Source: an uncultured Dorea sp.
GTDB taxonomy: Bacteria; Bacillota_A; Clostridia; Lachnospirales; Lachnospiraceae
DNA length: 64,000 bases
Direction of reading: 5' to 3'
Assembly (NCBI GenBank): GCA_910578865.1
Contig: CAJTRM010000010.1
Coordinates: 33,333-97,332, forward strand
In this document: piece by piece, positions 42,005-52,071 of the stretch
Layout: each line of letters starts with the position of its first letter
Position numbering within the stretch: the first letter of the stretch is position 1
Translations under genes and position numbers: made by a program
Notes under the pieces: generated by a model
Databases searched by the model: none
Told to the model about the DNA's origin: nothing
Seen by the model: only the letters and a program-made list of their open reading frames with translations

Positions 42005-44356
42005 ATGGAAAAAGAGACAATGAGCCTGCCAATGGTTGCCTTGCGGGCAATGACGGTGCTGCCGGAGATGGTAAGGCATTTTGATATCAGCCGTGAGAAA
42101 TCACTGACGGCAATTGAGGAGGCGCTGGCGGGGGAGCAGAAACTGTTTGTATCGGCACAGAAGTGTGTGGATACGGAGGATCCCGGGCTGGAGGATGTTT
42201 ACGAGACAGGATGTATTGTCACAGTAAGGCAGATCGTAAAATTGCCGAAGAAGATCAGCAGAGTGCTTGTTACCGGAGAGAAGAGGGCGAGGATCCGCAC
42301 CCTGGAACTTCAGGATCCCTATCTCAGGGCATTGATAGAGGTGGCAGAGGATGAGGATCCATCCGGCCAGGAAGATGGAAAAGGCGGTTATCCATTGAAT
42401 ACGGAGGCCATGGTAAGGGGGCTTCGGGATATATTCAGGGAATATCTGTCGAAGAACCCGAAAATGTCCAAAGAGATAGCGGGACAGACTGAAGAGATTT
42501 CAGACCTTAGAAAGCTGGTGGATACTATAGGCGCGAATTTCCCGCTGCCCTATACAGAACATCAGGAGCTTTTGGAAGAGGTGAATCTGATACGCCGCTA
42601 TGAGCTGCTGTCTTATAAGATCGTCAATGAGATTCAGGTACAGAATATCAAGGAGGAGCTGCAGGCGAAGATTAAAGCCCGGGTGGATAAAAATCAGCGG
42701 GACTATATTCTCCGGGAGGAGCTTAAGCTGATCCGGGAGGAGTTGGGAGATGAGAGCACCTTGTCTGATGCCGATGAATTTAAGCAGGCCTGTGAGGCCC
42801 TGAAGGCTTCCAGGGAAGTCAAGGAGAAAATCAGCAAGGAGATCAAAAGGTTCCGCAGTTCTATGAACAGTCCGTCAGAGACAGGGGTAATCCGCACGTA
42901 TATTGAGACGATGCTGGAGATGCCGTGGGACAGCGCATGCAGAGACCACAAAGACATCGCGTATGCAAAAGAGGTACTGGATGAGGATCATTACGGTCTT
43001 GAAAAGGTAAAAGAGAGGATTCTGGAATTTCTTGCCGTGCGCGCTCTTACAAAAAAGGGGGACAGCCCGATTCTGTGCCTGGCGGGGCCTCCGGGAACCG
43101 GGAAGACGTCTGTTGCCCGTTCACTTGCCCGGGCGCTTAAGAAACCTTATGTCAGGATATCCCTCGGAGGCGTTAGGGATGAGGCCGAGATCAGAGGGCA
43201 CAGAAAAACGTATGTAGGAGCTATGCCGGGCAGAATTGCTGCGGCACTTAAAAGCTCGGGTGTGAAAAATCCGCTTCTGCTGCTTGATGAGATTGACAAG
43301 GTGAGCAATGATTATAAGGGAGACACATTTTCAGCTTTGCTGGAGGTGCTGGACAGTGAACAGAACCACAGGTTCCGGGACCATTATCTGGAAGTCCCGG
43401 TGGACCTGTCAGAGGTGTTGTTTGTGACGACTGCAAATACGCTCCAGACGATACCGAGGCCGCTTCTGGATCGTATGGAAGTAATAGAGATCAGCAGCTA
43501 CACGGAGAACGAGAAGCTGCATATAGCTATGGAGCACCTGATTCCGAAGCAGATTAAGAAGCATGGGCTGAAACAGGACCAGCTGTCCATCAGCAAAAAC
43601 GCTTTGTGGAAGATTGCGAGAAACTATACGAAGGAAGCCGGCGTCAGACAGCTTGAGAGAAAGATCAAGGATATCTGCCGCAAATCGGCTCGGGAGATTC
43701 TGGAGACCGGAAAGAAGTCGGTTCATGTGACAGAGAGGAATCTGCACCATTATCTCGGGAAAGAACTTTACATTTATCAGATGATCAATGAGACCGATGA
43801 GGTCGGAATTGTCCGCGGACTTGCATGGACCAGCGTCGGAGGGGATACACTTCAGATAGAGGTGAATATTATGCCCGGAGAAGGCGAGATCCTGCTGACC
43901 GGCCAGTTAGGTGATGTGATGAAGGAATCTGCCAGGACAGGCATCAGTTACATCCGTTCCGTGGGCACAGATTATGGGATTGAGGAGCAGTTTTTTAAAG
44001 AGCATGACGTGCATATCCATATTCCTGAGGGAGCCACCCCGAAAGACGGGCCGTCTGCAGGCATCACGATGGCGACAGCTATGATTTCGGCCGTTACAGG
44101 AAGGAAGGTGCGGGCAGATGTGGCAATGACCGGCGAGATTACACTGAGAGGAAGGGTACTTCCGATCGGCGGACTGAAGGAGAAACTTCTGGCGGCAAAA
44201 AATGCAGGGATCCGTACGGTAATCGTGCCCGGAGAAAATCAGGTTGATGTGGATGAGATTTCTACCGAGATCACAAAAGGGCTGGAGATCATACCGGTAT
44301 CTTATATGCATGAAGTGCTTAAGATTGCTCTGGCCGGGACAGAAGGGGAGGAATAG
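42005..44356 (+). CDS. lon: ATP-dependent protease La (Lon)
   Basis: Cytoplasmic AAA+ serine protease for damaged and regulatory proteins. The 783-aa protein has the N-terminal LON substrate domain (LPMVALRAMTVLPEMVRHFD), the AAA module with GPPGTGKTS and LLLDEIDK, and the C-terminal protease with the Ser-Lys dyad (Ser in PKDGPSAGITM; Lys in GGLKEKLLAAKNAG). It lies downstream of the clpX terminator, so it probably has its own promoter. engB starts 2 bp after its stop. Confidence 0.97.
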   Translation: MEKETMSLPMVALRAMTVLPEMVRHFDISREKSLTAIEEALAGEQKLFVSAQKCVDTEDPGLEDVYETGCIVTVRQIVKLPKKISRVLVTGEKRARIRTLELQDPYLRALIEVAEDEDPSGQEDGKGGYPLNTEAMVRGLRDIFREYLSKNPKMSKEIAGQTEEISDLRKLVDTIGANFPLPYTEHQELLEEVNLIRRYELLSYKIVNEIQVQNIKEELQAKIKARVDKNQRDYILREELKLIREELGDESTLSDADEFKQACEALKASREVKEKISKEIKRFRSSMNSPSETGVIRTYIETMLEMPWDSACRDHKDIAYAKEVLDEDHYGLEKVKERILEFLAVRALTKKGDSPILCLAGPPGTGKTSVARSLARALKKPYVRISLGGVRDEAEIRGHRKTYVGAMPGRIAAALKSSGVKNPLLLLDEIDKVSNDYKGDTFSALLEVLDSEQNHRFRDHYLEVPVDLSEVLFVTTANTLQTIPRPLLDRMEVIEISSYTENEKLHIAMEHLIPKQIKKHGLKQDQLSISKNALWKIARNYTKEAGVRQLERKIKDICRKSAREILETGKKSVHVTERNLHHYLGKELYIYQMINETDEVGIVRGLAWTSVGGDTLQIEVNIMPGEGEILLTGQLGDVMKESARTGISYIRSVGTDYGIEEQFFKEHDVHIHIPEGATPKDGPSAGITMATAMISAVTGRKVRADVAMTGEITLRGRVLPIGGLKEKLLAAKNAGIRTVIVPGENQVDVDEISTEITKGLEIIPVSYMHEVLKIALAGTEGEE

Positions 44357-44357
44357 T

Positions 44358-44960
44358 ATGATTATAAGAAGTCTGAATCTGGAAACGGTTTGTGGGATTA
44401 CCAGTAAGCTTCCGGAGAATAAACTCCCGGAAATTGCATTTGCAGGGAAGTCAAACGTAGGGAAATCATCTCTTATCAATGCACTGATGAACCGGAAATC
44501 TTTTGCCAGGATTTCCGGAACACCGGGAAAGACACAGACCATTAATTTTTATAATATTAATGAGGAACTGTATCTGGTGGATCTGCCCGGATATGGCTAC
44601 GCAAAAGTAACCGAGCAGGAAAAGGAAAAATGGGGACGGATGATTGAACGGTACTTGCATGGCTCCAAACAGCTTCAGGCAATTTTCCTGCTGGTTGATA
44701 TCAGGCACGATCCGTCAGCCAATGACCGTATGATGTATCAGTGGGTGGTAGAGATGGGATTTCATCCGATTATCATTGCAACCAAGCTGGATAAGATTAA
44801 ACGGAGCCAGGTACAGAAGCAGATCAAATCAATTAAGCAGGGACTTGGGCTTGTACCGGGAACCGCCGTGATCCCGTTTTCTGCATCGACGAAGCAGGGA
44901 AGGGAAGAGATCTGGGAACTGGTAGAGACAGAGTTCTTGAATGGAGAAAAGATGGAGTAG
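44358..44960 (+). CDS. engB: ribosome biogenesis GTPase EngB/YsxC
   Basis: Essential GTPase for 50S subunit assembly. The 200-aa protein starts at ATG 44358, behind GGGGAGG at the lon stop. A longer frame from 44244 runs inside lon and is not used. G1 is AGKSNVGKSS, G3 is DLPGYGYAKV, G4 is TKLDKI. The pairing with lon is conserved in Firmicutes and suggests one transcript. Confidence 0.96.
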   Translation: MIIRSLNLETVCGITSKLPENKLPEIAFAGKSNVGKSSLINALMNRKSFARISGTPGKTQTINFYNINEELYLVDLPGYGYAKVTEQEKEKWGRMIERYLHGSKQLQAIFLLVDIRHDPSANDRMMYQWVVEMGFHPIIIATKLDKIKRSQVQKQIKSIKQGLGLVPGTAVIPFSASTKQGREEIWELVETEFLNGEKME

Positions 44961-44965
44961 TGCTT

Positions 44966-46177
44966 ATGGAAGGACATATCAAGGAGGAAGCAGCCAGGAA
45001 TGTATATACAGGGAGAGGTGTCTGTGACAGCCGGCCTTTCTGGAAGGTTGCAGTCAGTCTTTCTCTGAGTCTGATCGGGACGATCCTGTTTATCTATTTC
45101 GGATATCGTTTGCTGGGATTTTTTATGCCGTTTGTGGTGGGATGGTGCATCTCTTATATTGTAAGCCCGGTGGTGGACTGGCTGGAGAAAAAATTTAAGA
45201 TCATAAAAAAGCTGGGGTCGGCTCTTATGATTATCGGGGTGCTGGCAGCAGTGGTCTTCCTGATGTATTTAGTTGTCAGCAGACTGTGGAGGGAGTGCAT
45301 CTCCCTGGTTCAGAATATGCCGGAAATGTACCGGGATCTGGAGTCCGGGTTTGACCAGATCGGCGGCAGTTTAAACGGAATCTTTGAACGTCTTCCGGTG
45401 GCGGTGCAGAATGGATGGCATGAGATGGCAAGCAACCTGGATAAAACCATGGGAGATTTTATGGGGAGGATCAGCGAGCCGACTGTGACTGCAGCAGGGA
45501 ATTTTGCGAAACGGATTCCGTCTGTACTGATAGCTGTCATTGTGACATTTATTTCGGCCTATTTTTTCATTGCGGACAGGGAGTCTGTGATCGAGTGGTT
45601 TAAAAAGGTATCTCCGGAGCCCATTACCAGCCGCATGAGTATGGTGGTCTCCAATCTGAAATATGCGGTAGGAGGATATTTTAAAGCTCAGTTCAAGATT
45701 ATGGCGGTCGTATTTGCCATATTACTGATCGGCTTTTCCGTTGCCGGGGTTCATTTTTCTATTTTGCTTGCGCTGGCAATTGCGTTTCTTGATTTCCTGC
45801 CGTTTTTCGGAACAGGTACGGCTCTGATTCCATGGGCCCTGTATAAGTTTATGGTGGGAGATTATAAGATGGTGGTGGCGCTTACGATCATCTATGGAGT
45901 ATCGCAGCTGGTGCGCCAGCTCATACAGCCGAAGCTGGTGGGAGACAGTATGGGTCTTAACCCGTTGTTTACGCTGGTGCTTTTGTATGTAGGTTACCGG
46001 ATCGGCAGTGTACTCGGGATGATTTTTGCGGTGCCGGCCGGACTGATCGTGCTTAATCTGTACCAGGCGGGTGCATTTGACTATATACTGGATGATGTGC
46101 GGATTCTGTCTGCGCGGATCATGAAGCTGAGAGAGCCGGAAAATATTTCCGTGCCGGGAAAGGGAGAGAAGGAATAA
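44966..46177 (+). CDS. AI-2E family transporter (PerM/YtvI-like)
   Basis: The 403-aa integral membrane protein belongs to the AI-2E (PF01594) family. Hydrophobic segments at about 27-50, 75-95, 180-205, 235-290 and 310-370 surround a cytoplasmic helical region rich in Trp, Leu and Glu. Family members export autoinducer-2 or act as Na+/H+ antiporters; YtvI-like paralogues have unknown substrates. The start at 44966 is set by GGAG eight nt upstream. It overlaps no gene but begins 6 bp after engB, likely the same operon. Confidence 0.88.
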   Translation: MEGHIKEEAARNVYTGRGVCDSRPFWKVAVSLSLSLIGTILFIYFGYRLLGFFMPFVVGWCISYIVSPVVDWLEKKFKIIKKLGSALMIIGVLAAVVFLMYLVVSRLWRECISLVQNMPEMYRDLESGFDQIGGSLNGIFERLPVAVQNGWHEMASNLDKTMGDFMGRISEPTVTAAGNFAKRIPSVLIAVIVTFISAYFFIADRESVIEWFKKVSPEPITSRMSMVVSNLKYAVGGYFKAQFKIMAVVFAILLIGFSVAGVHFSILLALAIAFLDFLPFFGTGTALIPWALYKFMVGDYKMVVALTIIYGVSQLVRQLIQPKLVGDSMGLNPLFTLVLLYVGYRIGSVLGMIFAVPAGLIVLNLYQAGAFDYILDDVRILSARIMKLREPENISVPGKGEKE

Positions 46178-46222
46178 CGAAGGACAGGTTCCATTCATAT
46201 ATTATCTTTAGAGGTGAAATGT

Positions 46223-47008
46223 ATGAATGGAATTTTATTGGCTTTTTTGGGTACTATGGTGACATTTTCGGTGACAGTGCTGGGGTCGGCCGGCATTTTT
46301 TTTGTGAGGAAAGAGGTCAGCGGTAATCTTCAGTGTGGTTTTCTGGGGTTTGCCGGTGGAGTGATGGTGGCGGCTTCTGTATGGTCGCTGCTGCTTCCGG
46401 GGATTGATTTTGCAGAGGAAAACGGGCAGATCGGATGGCTTGTGATGACGGGAGGTTTCCTGCTGGGCGTACTGACACTTCTTGGGGCCGACGGCCTGTT
46501 AAAGAAATGGTGCCTGGCACAGCAGGGGCGTGAACTTACGCTTGGAAAGAGTACGGCTATGCTCGTACTTGCAATTACAGCGCACAATATACCGGAAGGG
46601 ATGTCTGTGGGGCTTGCATTTGCACTTGCTGCACAGCATGTGGAGGATGCGGCGCTGCTGTCCGGTGCGGCAGCGCTTACTATCGGAATCGCGATTCAGA
46701 ACTTTCCGGAAGGGACGGCAGTGGCTCTTCCTCTTGTGAAGGAGGGAATGAGCAGAAGGAAGGCATTTGTCATTGCCGGGATGACGGCGGTGGTGGAGCC
46801 TGTGTTTGGCGTGCTGGCGGCAGCCTTTGCAGGGGCTCTGCGGGTATCTATAGCAGTTTTTCTGGCATTTGCGGCCGGGACGATGATCTATGTGGTCGTG
46901 GAGGAATTAATTCCCCAGGCGCATATGGGAGAGGAGGGGAAGACGGGCACTCTGGGGTTTGTCGTTGGATTTCTGGTGATGATGATATTAGATGTTGCAT
47001 TAGGATAA
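46223..47008 (+). CDS. ZIP-family metal transporter
   Basis: The 261-aa protein has eight predicted membrane segments and the two ZIP signature sites: HNIPEG on helix four and QNFPEG on helix five, which form the binuclear metal site. Zinc, iron or manganese uptake is the usual role. The first site keeps His but the second begins with Gln-Asn where many members have His-Asn, so selectivity could differ. The start at 46223 follows GAGGTG. A ThrE-like exporter follows about 60 bp downstream. Confidence 0.9.
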   Translation: MNGILLAFLGTMVTFSVTVLGSAGIFFVRKEVSGNLQCGFLGFAGGVMVAASVWSLLLPGIDFAEENGQIGWLVMTGGFLLGVLTLLGADGLLKKWCLAQQGRELTLGKSTAMLVLAITAHNIPEGMSVGLAFALAAQHVEDAALLSGAAALTIGIAIQNFPEGTAVALPLVKEGMSRRKAFVIAGMTAVVEPVFGVLAAAFAGALRVSIAVFLAFAAGTMIYVVVEELIPQAHMGEEGKTGTLGFVVGFLVMMILDVALG

Positions 47009-47069
47009 AAGGAGTGATATGATTGCATATGGCCAACTTTTTAGCAGGAGGATTATAGGAGAAGAACAA

Positions 47070-48305
47070 ATGAATTATAATAAAATAGTACAGAATATTT
47101 TAGATGTAGGAGAGGCGATGCTGCAGAGCGGAGCTGAAAATTTCAGGCTGGAGGACAGTCTTTACCGTATGTGTAAAAGCTACGGGTTTCAGAGATATGA
47201 TGTGTATGCTATCCCCAGCAACCTTCAGATTACCGTAGAGACGCCGGAGGGCGAGATCATTACCCAGATCCGTCATATTGAGTCAACGGATATTAATTTT
47301 GACCGTTTGGATTACCTGAATAATCTGTCCCGGTATGTATGTGCCAATCAGCCGGATGAGACGGAATTCCGGGCGAAGTATCTGGAGACGATGGGAAGGG
47401 AGGGGCAGCATACTGTCGTAAAATATTTCGCCGGCGTTATGGGCGGAGCAGGCTTTGCGGTTTTCTTCGGGTGCAATTTTATGGACGCGGTGATCGCGGC
47501 CATTGTATCATTAATGATTGTTGTTGTGGGAGATTGGCTTGGAAAACGGGAGAGCAATCTTCTGGTCTATAATATGATCCTATCCTGTCTTTCTGAGGTC
47601 ATCATCCTTCTGGCAGGCAGAATGGGGATAGGGGGCCATCCGGACAGGGTTATGATCGGGATTGTAATGCTTCTGATCAGTGGGCTGGGTGTTACGAACG
47701 GAATCCGTGATGTCCTTCAGAGAGATTTTATCTCAGGGGCGCTTCACATTATGAATTCCATGCTGGGCGCGGCGGGGATTGCGTTTGGTATAGCACTTGC
47801 GATCCTTACGCTTGGCGGAGTCGGTTCAGATGGTTTTATACTGAACCACAGTATTCCGATTCAGCTGATTTCCTGTACCGTAGCATGTATCGGTTTTGCC
47901 CTGTGGTTTAAGATCAAAGGGCGTCAGGTATTTTATTCCGGTATCGGTGCATTCTTTACATGGGGAATCTATGTGGCAGTATTTGCCGTAAGGCCCAGCA
48001 ATTTTCAGGCGACGCTGGTGGCGGCGGTATTTGTGGCGTTTTATGCATTTATTATGTCCAGGATCAATAAGGCCCCGTCTACGATTTTTTTGACTGCCTC
48101 AGTATTTCCGCTGATCCCGGGACCGAATCTGTATTATATGATGTACGGCTGTGTGAGCAGCGATATCAGCCTTGCTTTCAGTGAAATGATCGTGCTCCTG
48201 GAGACCTGCCTTGCAATCGCATTTGGGTTTATCATTGTGGATGTGGTGTCCAGAAGCATCATGCATTTGTTAAAGAGGGACTATCATATCGGAAAAAGTT
48301 CATAA
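47070..48305 (+). CDS. threonine/serine exporter family protein (fused ThrE-like)
   Basis: The 411-aa protein carries both halves of the ThrE family in one chain: the soluble and membrane N-terminal half (DUF1212, starts MNYNKIVQNILDVGEAMLQS, then GAENFRLEDSLYRMCKSYG) and a C-terminal half (DUF3815-like, from about 270, five hydrophobic segments). In many Firmicutes these are two separate genes. The start at 47070 follows AGGAG. The substrate is inferred as threonine or serine from the family. No regulatory signal is visible. Confidence 0.85.
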   Translation: MNYNKIVQNILDVGEAMLQSGAENFRLEDSLYRMCKSYGFQRYDVYAIPSNLQITVETPEGEIITQIRHIESTDINFDRLDYLNNLSRYVCANQPDETEFRAKYLETMGREGQHTVVKYFAGVMGGAGFAVFFGCNFMDAVIAAIVSLMIVVVGDWLGKRESNLLVYNMILSCLSEVIILLAGRMGIGGHPDRVMIGIVMLLISGLGVTNGIRDVLQRDFISGALHIMNSMLGAAGIAFGIALAILTLGGVGSDGFILNHSIPIQLISCTVACIGFALWFKIKGRQVFYSGIGAFFTWGIYVAVFAVRPSNFQATLVAAVFVAFYAFIMSRINKAPSTIFLTASVFPLIPGPNLYYMMYGCVSSDISLAFSEMIVLLETCLAIAFGFIIVDVVSRSIMHLLKRDYHIGKSS

Positions 48306-48325
48306 GGCCTGCAGTTGCGGTCTGG

Positions 48326-49237
48326 TCAGTATTGCTGCCCCGGGGATCTGAGTTCCCGGGGTGTTTTATGAAATTGTTTTTTAAACAGCCGGTTAAAATT
48401 AGACAGATTGTCAAAGCCGGAACGCTGAGAGATCTCAAGGATGGTTCGGTCAGTATTTTTTAGTTCCTCCAGAGCTTTGTTGAGCCGGAAACGGTTGAGG
48501 TATTTTATAAAGCTTGTGCCGGTCATCCGGCGGAACCACCGCATAAAATGACTGGGGCTGTAACTGCATGTATGGGCGGCGGCTTCCACAGAGATGGGAT
48601 GCTGGTAGTGGTCTTCTATGAATTGAAGTACGGTTTTCAGCCGGTCGATGTCGAGAGGGTGACTGCTCTCGTTTATTTTCGCTTCGGTATCCATGAACCG
48701 GATGATCAGTGAAAACAGCCTGAGCATATCGGCCTTTACCCCCAGTTCATAACCGGCAGGCTTTTCGTCGCACAGCATGTCGGCATCGTTGAGGCATGCG
48801 GCTATGCTGTCGTAGTGCACATGACAGGAAGTGATGCACTGCGGCAGAGACATGCGGTTCTGCTTAAGGGGAATCAGGTAATTCTGGCTGCACAGGTCGA
48901 TGGGGTCGCTGCCCAGAAAGGCAAGGTCAAATATAATATTTTCATATTCCATGTGCATACCGGGGATATGTTCTAACCCGTGGAGACGTCCTGGAGGTGC
49001 AAGGATAATATCACCTCCATGTACTTCAAATACAGACAGGTCCACCTGTGCCAGCCCCGTTCCTTTTTTGATATAGATGATCTCCATCGTATCCTGCCAG
49101 TGGAGGAAGACAGAAGGGAAATCATCAGGGATGGTGCAGAGGTAGACATTGTAGGGGAACATGAGCCCTGTATGCGTTTTTGTTTCATGATAAGACTGTA
49201 TGGAAGGATTATGTATATTAAAATTATTTTTCATCAT
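48326..49237 (-). CDS. AraC-family transcriptional regulator
   Basis: The 303-aa protein has an N-terminal cupin-type sensing domain (about 25-150; IIYIKKGTGLAQVDLSVFE, then GGDIILAPPGRLHGLEHIPG) and a C-terminal double HTH domain (about 200-300) with AAHTCSYSPSHFMRWFRRMT and ISQRSGFDNLSNFNRLFKKQ. It probably responds to a sugar or related metabolite. It is divergent from glycogen phosphorylase with a 95-bp intergenic region, so it may control that gene and itself. No ribosome binding site is obvious before the first ATG pair, so the start is uncertain. Confidence 0.9.
   Translation of the reverse strand: MMKNNFNIHNPSIQSYHETKTHTGLMFPYNVYLCTIPDDFPSVFLHWQDTMEIIYIKKGTGLAQVDLSVFEVHGGDIILAPPGRLHGLEHIPGMHMEYENIIFDLAFLGSDPIDLCSQNYLIPLKQNRMSLPQCITSCHVHYDSIAACLNDADMLCDEKPAGYELGVKADMLRLFSLIIRFMDTEAKINESSHPLDIDRLKTVLQFIEDHYQHPISVEAAAHTCSYSPSHFMRWFRRMTGTSFIKYLNRFRLNKALEELKNTDRTILEISQRSGFDNLSNFNRLFKKQFHKTPRELRSPGQQY
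48338..48366 (+). terminator. hairpin terminator after the ThrE-like gene, inside the AraC gene
   Basis: CCCCGGGGA (48338-48346) pairs with TTCCCGGGG (48353-48361), followed by TGTTTTA. It lies in the last codons of the convergent AraC gene. The T run is short. Confidence 0.5.
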
Positions 49238-49247
49238 GATAGTATTG

Positions 49248-49253
49248 TATAAT
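49248..49253 (+). promoter_or_regulatory. -10 element upstream of glycogen phosphorylase
   Basis: TATAAT at 49248-49253, about 80 bp before the ATG; no clear -35, which would fit an activator-dependent promoter controlled by the divergent AraC protein. Confidence 0.4.
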
Positions 49254-49332
49254 ATGTTGCCGTAATTGTATAGGTAATCCAGAGGAATATATGATAAAAA
49301 TAAGTCAGATGTATAAGTTGAAAGGAGTTTTT

Positions 49333-51588
49333 ATGATGCAGGCAAGACTTGAAACACTTTGTGGAAAACCGGCTGCAAAATGTAGCTATGAGGAAATTTA
49401 TAAAGCACTGATGACAATCGTGAAAGAGGAGAGCAAGGCACAGGAGAAGAAGATTCAGGGGAGGAAGCTCTACTATATTTCCGCCGAATTTCTGATCGGA
49501 AAGCTTCTGAGTAACAATCTGATTAATCTGGGTTTATATGATGAGGTGGACAAAATCCTGAAAGCCGGCGGGAAATCTATGGCAGAGCTTGAGGAGGCAG
49601 AGGCAGAGCCAAGCCTTGGAAACGGGGGCCTGGGGCGTCTGGCAGCCTGCTTTCTGGATTCGCTTGCGACGCTTGGACTTCCGGGAGACGGAGTAGGCAT
49701 TCGCTATCACTGCGGGCTGTTCTGCCAGAGCTTCAGGAATCATTTTCAAAGTGAGGAGCCGGATTACTGGATGGACGGTGCACAGTGGGCGGAGGATACA
49801 GGGAAGACTTATGAAGTGTGTCTTTCCGGGAAATCATACCAGGCGCATCTGTATCAGATTGATGTAACCGGCTATGGCGGACAGACCAATAAGCTGAATT
49901 TGTTCGATCTCGATACAGTGGACGAGGGTATCATTGCAGAAGGGATTCAATTTGACAAGACAGATATTGATAAGAATCTTACTTTGTTTTTATATCCGGA
50001 TGACAGTGACGACGCGGGGAGAAAGCTTCGTGTGTACCAGCAGTATTTTATGGTAAGCGCCGGGGCACAGATGATCGTAGAGGAATGTATGGAAAGAGGC
50101 AGTAATCTTCATGATCTGGCAGACTATGCTGCAATCCAGATCAATGATACTCATCCTTCCATGGTCATCCCGGAATTGATCCGCCTGCTGCAGGAACATG
50201 GAATTGAATTTGAGGAAGCGGCAGAAATTGTGACGGATGTCTGTGCGTACACCAATCATACAATTCTTGCAGAGGCTTTAGAAAAGTGGCCGGAAGAATA
50301 CCTGGAAGAAGTAGTGCCTCAGCTCATGCCGGTCATCCGCAAACTGGATGTGATGGTAAAAGAGAGAACCGATGCTGCCGGTGTATCTATTATTGATAAC
50401 GACGGACGTGTGCACATGGCGCATATGGATATTCATTTTACACACAGCACGAACGGTGTTGCAGCTCTACACACAGAAATTTTGAAGGACAGTGAGCTGA
50501 GCCATTTTTACAGGCTGTATCCTGAAAAGTTCAACAATAAGACTAATGGCATTACATTTAGAAGGTGGCTCCTTTCCTGTAACCGAGATCTGGCAGGATA
50601 TATTGAGAGCCTGATAGGACCGGGATTTAAAAAGGATGCAGAGGAACTTAAGAAACTGGCTTCTTATGCAGAAAACGGGGAGGTATTGAAGCGTCTGATG
50701 GAAATTAAGGCGGAAAACAAAAGGAGACTTGCAGAGTGGCTTTTTAAGAAACAGGGAATCTCTGTGAATCCGGATTCTTTGTTTTCCATTCAATCGAAGC
50801 GTCTCCATGAGTATAAACGGCAGCAGCTGAACCTTTTATATCTTATTCATCAGTATTTTGAGATTAAGAACGGTCATCTTCCCGCGGCGCCGATGACTGC
50901 CATTTTTGGGGCAAAGGCAGCGCCGGCCTATACGACGGCAAAAAATATTATCCATGCACTGCTGACTTTGTCGAAAGTAGTTGCAGATGATCCTCAGGTT
51001 TCAAAATGGATACAGATCGTGATGATTGAAAATTATAATGTGACCGCTGCTGAAAAGATGATACCGGCCTGCGACCTGTCCGAGCAGATCAGCCTTGCCT
51101 CCAAAGAGGCATCCGGTACAGGAAATATGAAATTTATGCTGAACGGCGCAGTGACTCTCGGAACGCTGGACGGAGCCAATGTGGAGATACTGGACTGCGT
51201 GGGAGAGGAAAATATTTATATTTTCGGACAGAACAGTGCACAAGTGATCCGCCGTTATGAAAAGGGCGACTACTGTGCCCGTGAGTGGTATGAGACAGAT
51301 GCAAATATCCGCCGTGCAGTGGATTTTATATCGGGAGACCTGATGCAGGCGGCAGGGGATAAGGAAAGCCTGGAAAGCCTGAAACAGGAGCTGATCGGAA
51401 AAGACTGGTTCCAGACATTCCCGGATTTTAACGGATATGTGGTACGAAAAGATCAGGCAGTTGCAGATTATGCTGTAAATCCGGAAAAATGGGCCAGAAT
51501 GGCGCTTAAAAATATCAGTGGGGCAGGCTTCTTCTCTTCTGACCGGACAATCAGAGAATATAATGAAGAAATATGGCATTTAGGTTAA
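49333..51588 (+). CDS. glgP: glycogen/starch phosphorylase (GH/GT35)
   Basis: Pyridoxal phosphate enzyme releasing glucose-1-phosphate from alpha-1,4-glucan. From ATG 49333 (AAGGAG five nt before; ATG 49336 is an equal choice) it has 751 aa. Conserved blocks are ISAEFLIGKLLSNNL, EAEPSLGNGGLGRLAACFLD, KTNGITFRRWLL and the cofactor-binding segment EASGTGNMKFMLNGAVTLGT with the PLP lysine. A divergent AraC regulator suggests carbohydrate-responsive control. No other glycogen genes are in the window. Confidence 0.95.
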   Translation: MMQARLETLCGKPAAKCSYEEIYKALMTIVKEESKAQEKKIQGRKLYYISAEFLIGKLLSNNLINLGLYDEVDKILKAGGKSMAELEEAEAEPSLGNGGLGRLAACFLDSLATLGLPGDGVGIRYHCGLFCQSFRNHFQSEEPDYWMDGAQWAEDTGKTYEVCLSGKSYQAHLYQIDVTGYGGQTNKLNLFDLDTVDEGIIAEGIQFDKTDIDKNLTLFLYPDDSDDAGRKLRVYQQYFMVSAGAQMIVEECMERGSNLHDLADYAAIQINDTHPSMVIPELIRLLQEHGIEFEEAAEIVTDVCAYTNHTILAEALEKWPEEYLEEVVPQLMPVIRKLDVMVKERTDAAGVSIIDNDGRVHMAHMDIHFTHSTNGVAALHTEILKDSELSHFYRLYPEKFNNKTNGITFRRWLLSCNRDLAGYIESLIGPGFKKDAEELKKLASYAENGEVLKRLMEIKAENKRRLAEWLFKKQGISVNPDSLFSIQSKRLHEYKRQQLNLLYLIHQYFEIKNGHLPAAPMTAIFGAKAAPAYTTAKNIIHALLTLSKVVADDPQVSKWIQIVMIENYNVTAAEKMIPACDLSEQISLASKEASGTGNMKFMLNGAVTLGTLDGANVEILDCVGEENIYIFGQNSAQVIRRYEKGDYCAREWYETDANIRRAVDFISGDLMQAAGDKESLESLKQELIGKDWFQTFPDFNGYVVRKDQAVADYAVNPEKWARMALKNISGAGFFSSDRTIREYNEEIWHLG

Positions 51589-51678
51589 GATGCGCGCTGA
51601 TTTGGGCAGTCACTTTACAAAGGCAGAGAAATACGATAAAATATTTAGAAAGAATTGCTGTGAAAGGAGTAGACAGAA

Positions 51679-52035
51679 ATGGAAGAAAAAAGAAACAGCA
51701 TGCGTATGGATTTGTCAGCCACGTTATTGATAAAAAATATGAATGATGGTCCGGCAAAAGAAGAAAAAGCGGTAATTGAAGTCCTGGATGTATCCAAGAC
51801 AGGTGTAGGCTTTATCTGTGATGTACCGTTGTCCATCGGGGCAGTGTATGAGACGTTTCTGAAGATCTGGTCAGATGATGTGATACATGCGTTTTTGAAG
51901 GTGGTAAGGATTGAACAGACCAAAGATGAACGTTACGTCTGCGGAACGATTTTCATCGGACTTCCGGAGATGAATGCGAAGCGGATCGAAGTGTATGATT
52001 TGCTTCATCGCATGGAAAAAGATAAATTAGAATAA
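51679..52035 (+). CDS. PilZ-domain protein (c-di-GMP receptor)
   Basis: A single PilZ domain of 118 aa with both halves of the c-di-GMP site: Arg5-x-x-x-Arg9 (RNSMR) and DVSKTG (37-42, the D/N-x-S-x-x-G motif). It would bind cyclic di-GMP and pass the signal to an unknown partner. GAAAGGAG precedes the ATG. It ends just before a long bidirectional hairpin and is convergent with a hybrid sensor kinase; no diguanylate cyclase is nearby. Confidence 0.9.
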   Translation: MEEKRNSMRMDLSATLLIKNMNDGPAKEEKAVIEVLDVSKTGVGFICDVPLSIGAVYETFLKIWSDDVIHAFLKVVRIEQTKDERYVCGTIFIGLPEMNAKRIEVYDLLHRMEKDKLE

Positions 52036-52071
52036 TTGAAAGATATAAGAAGAACGGTACCCGAAAAAACG

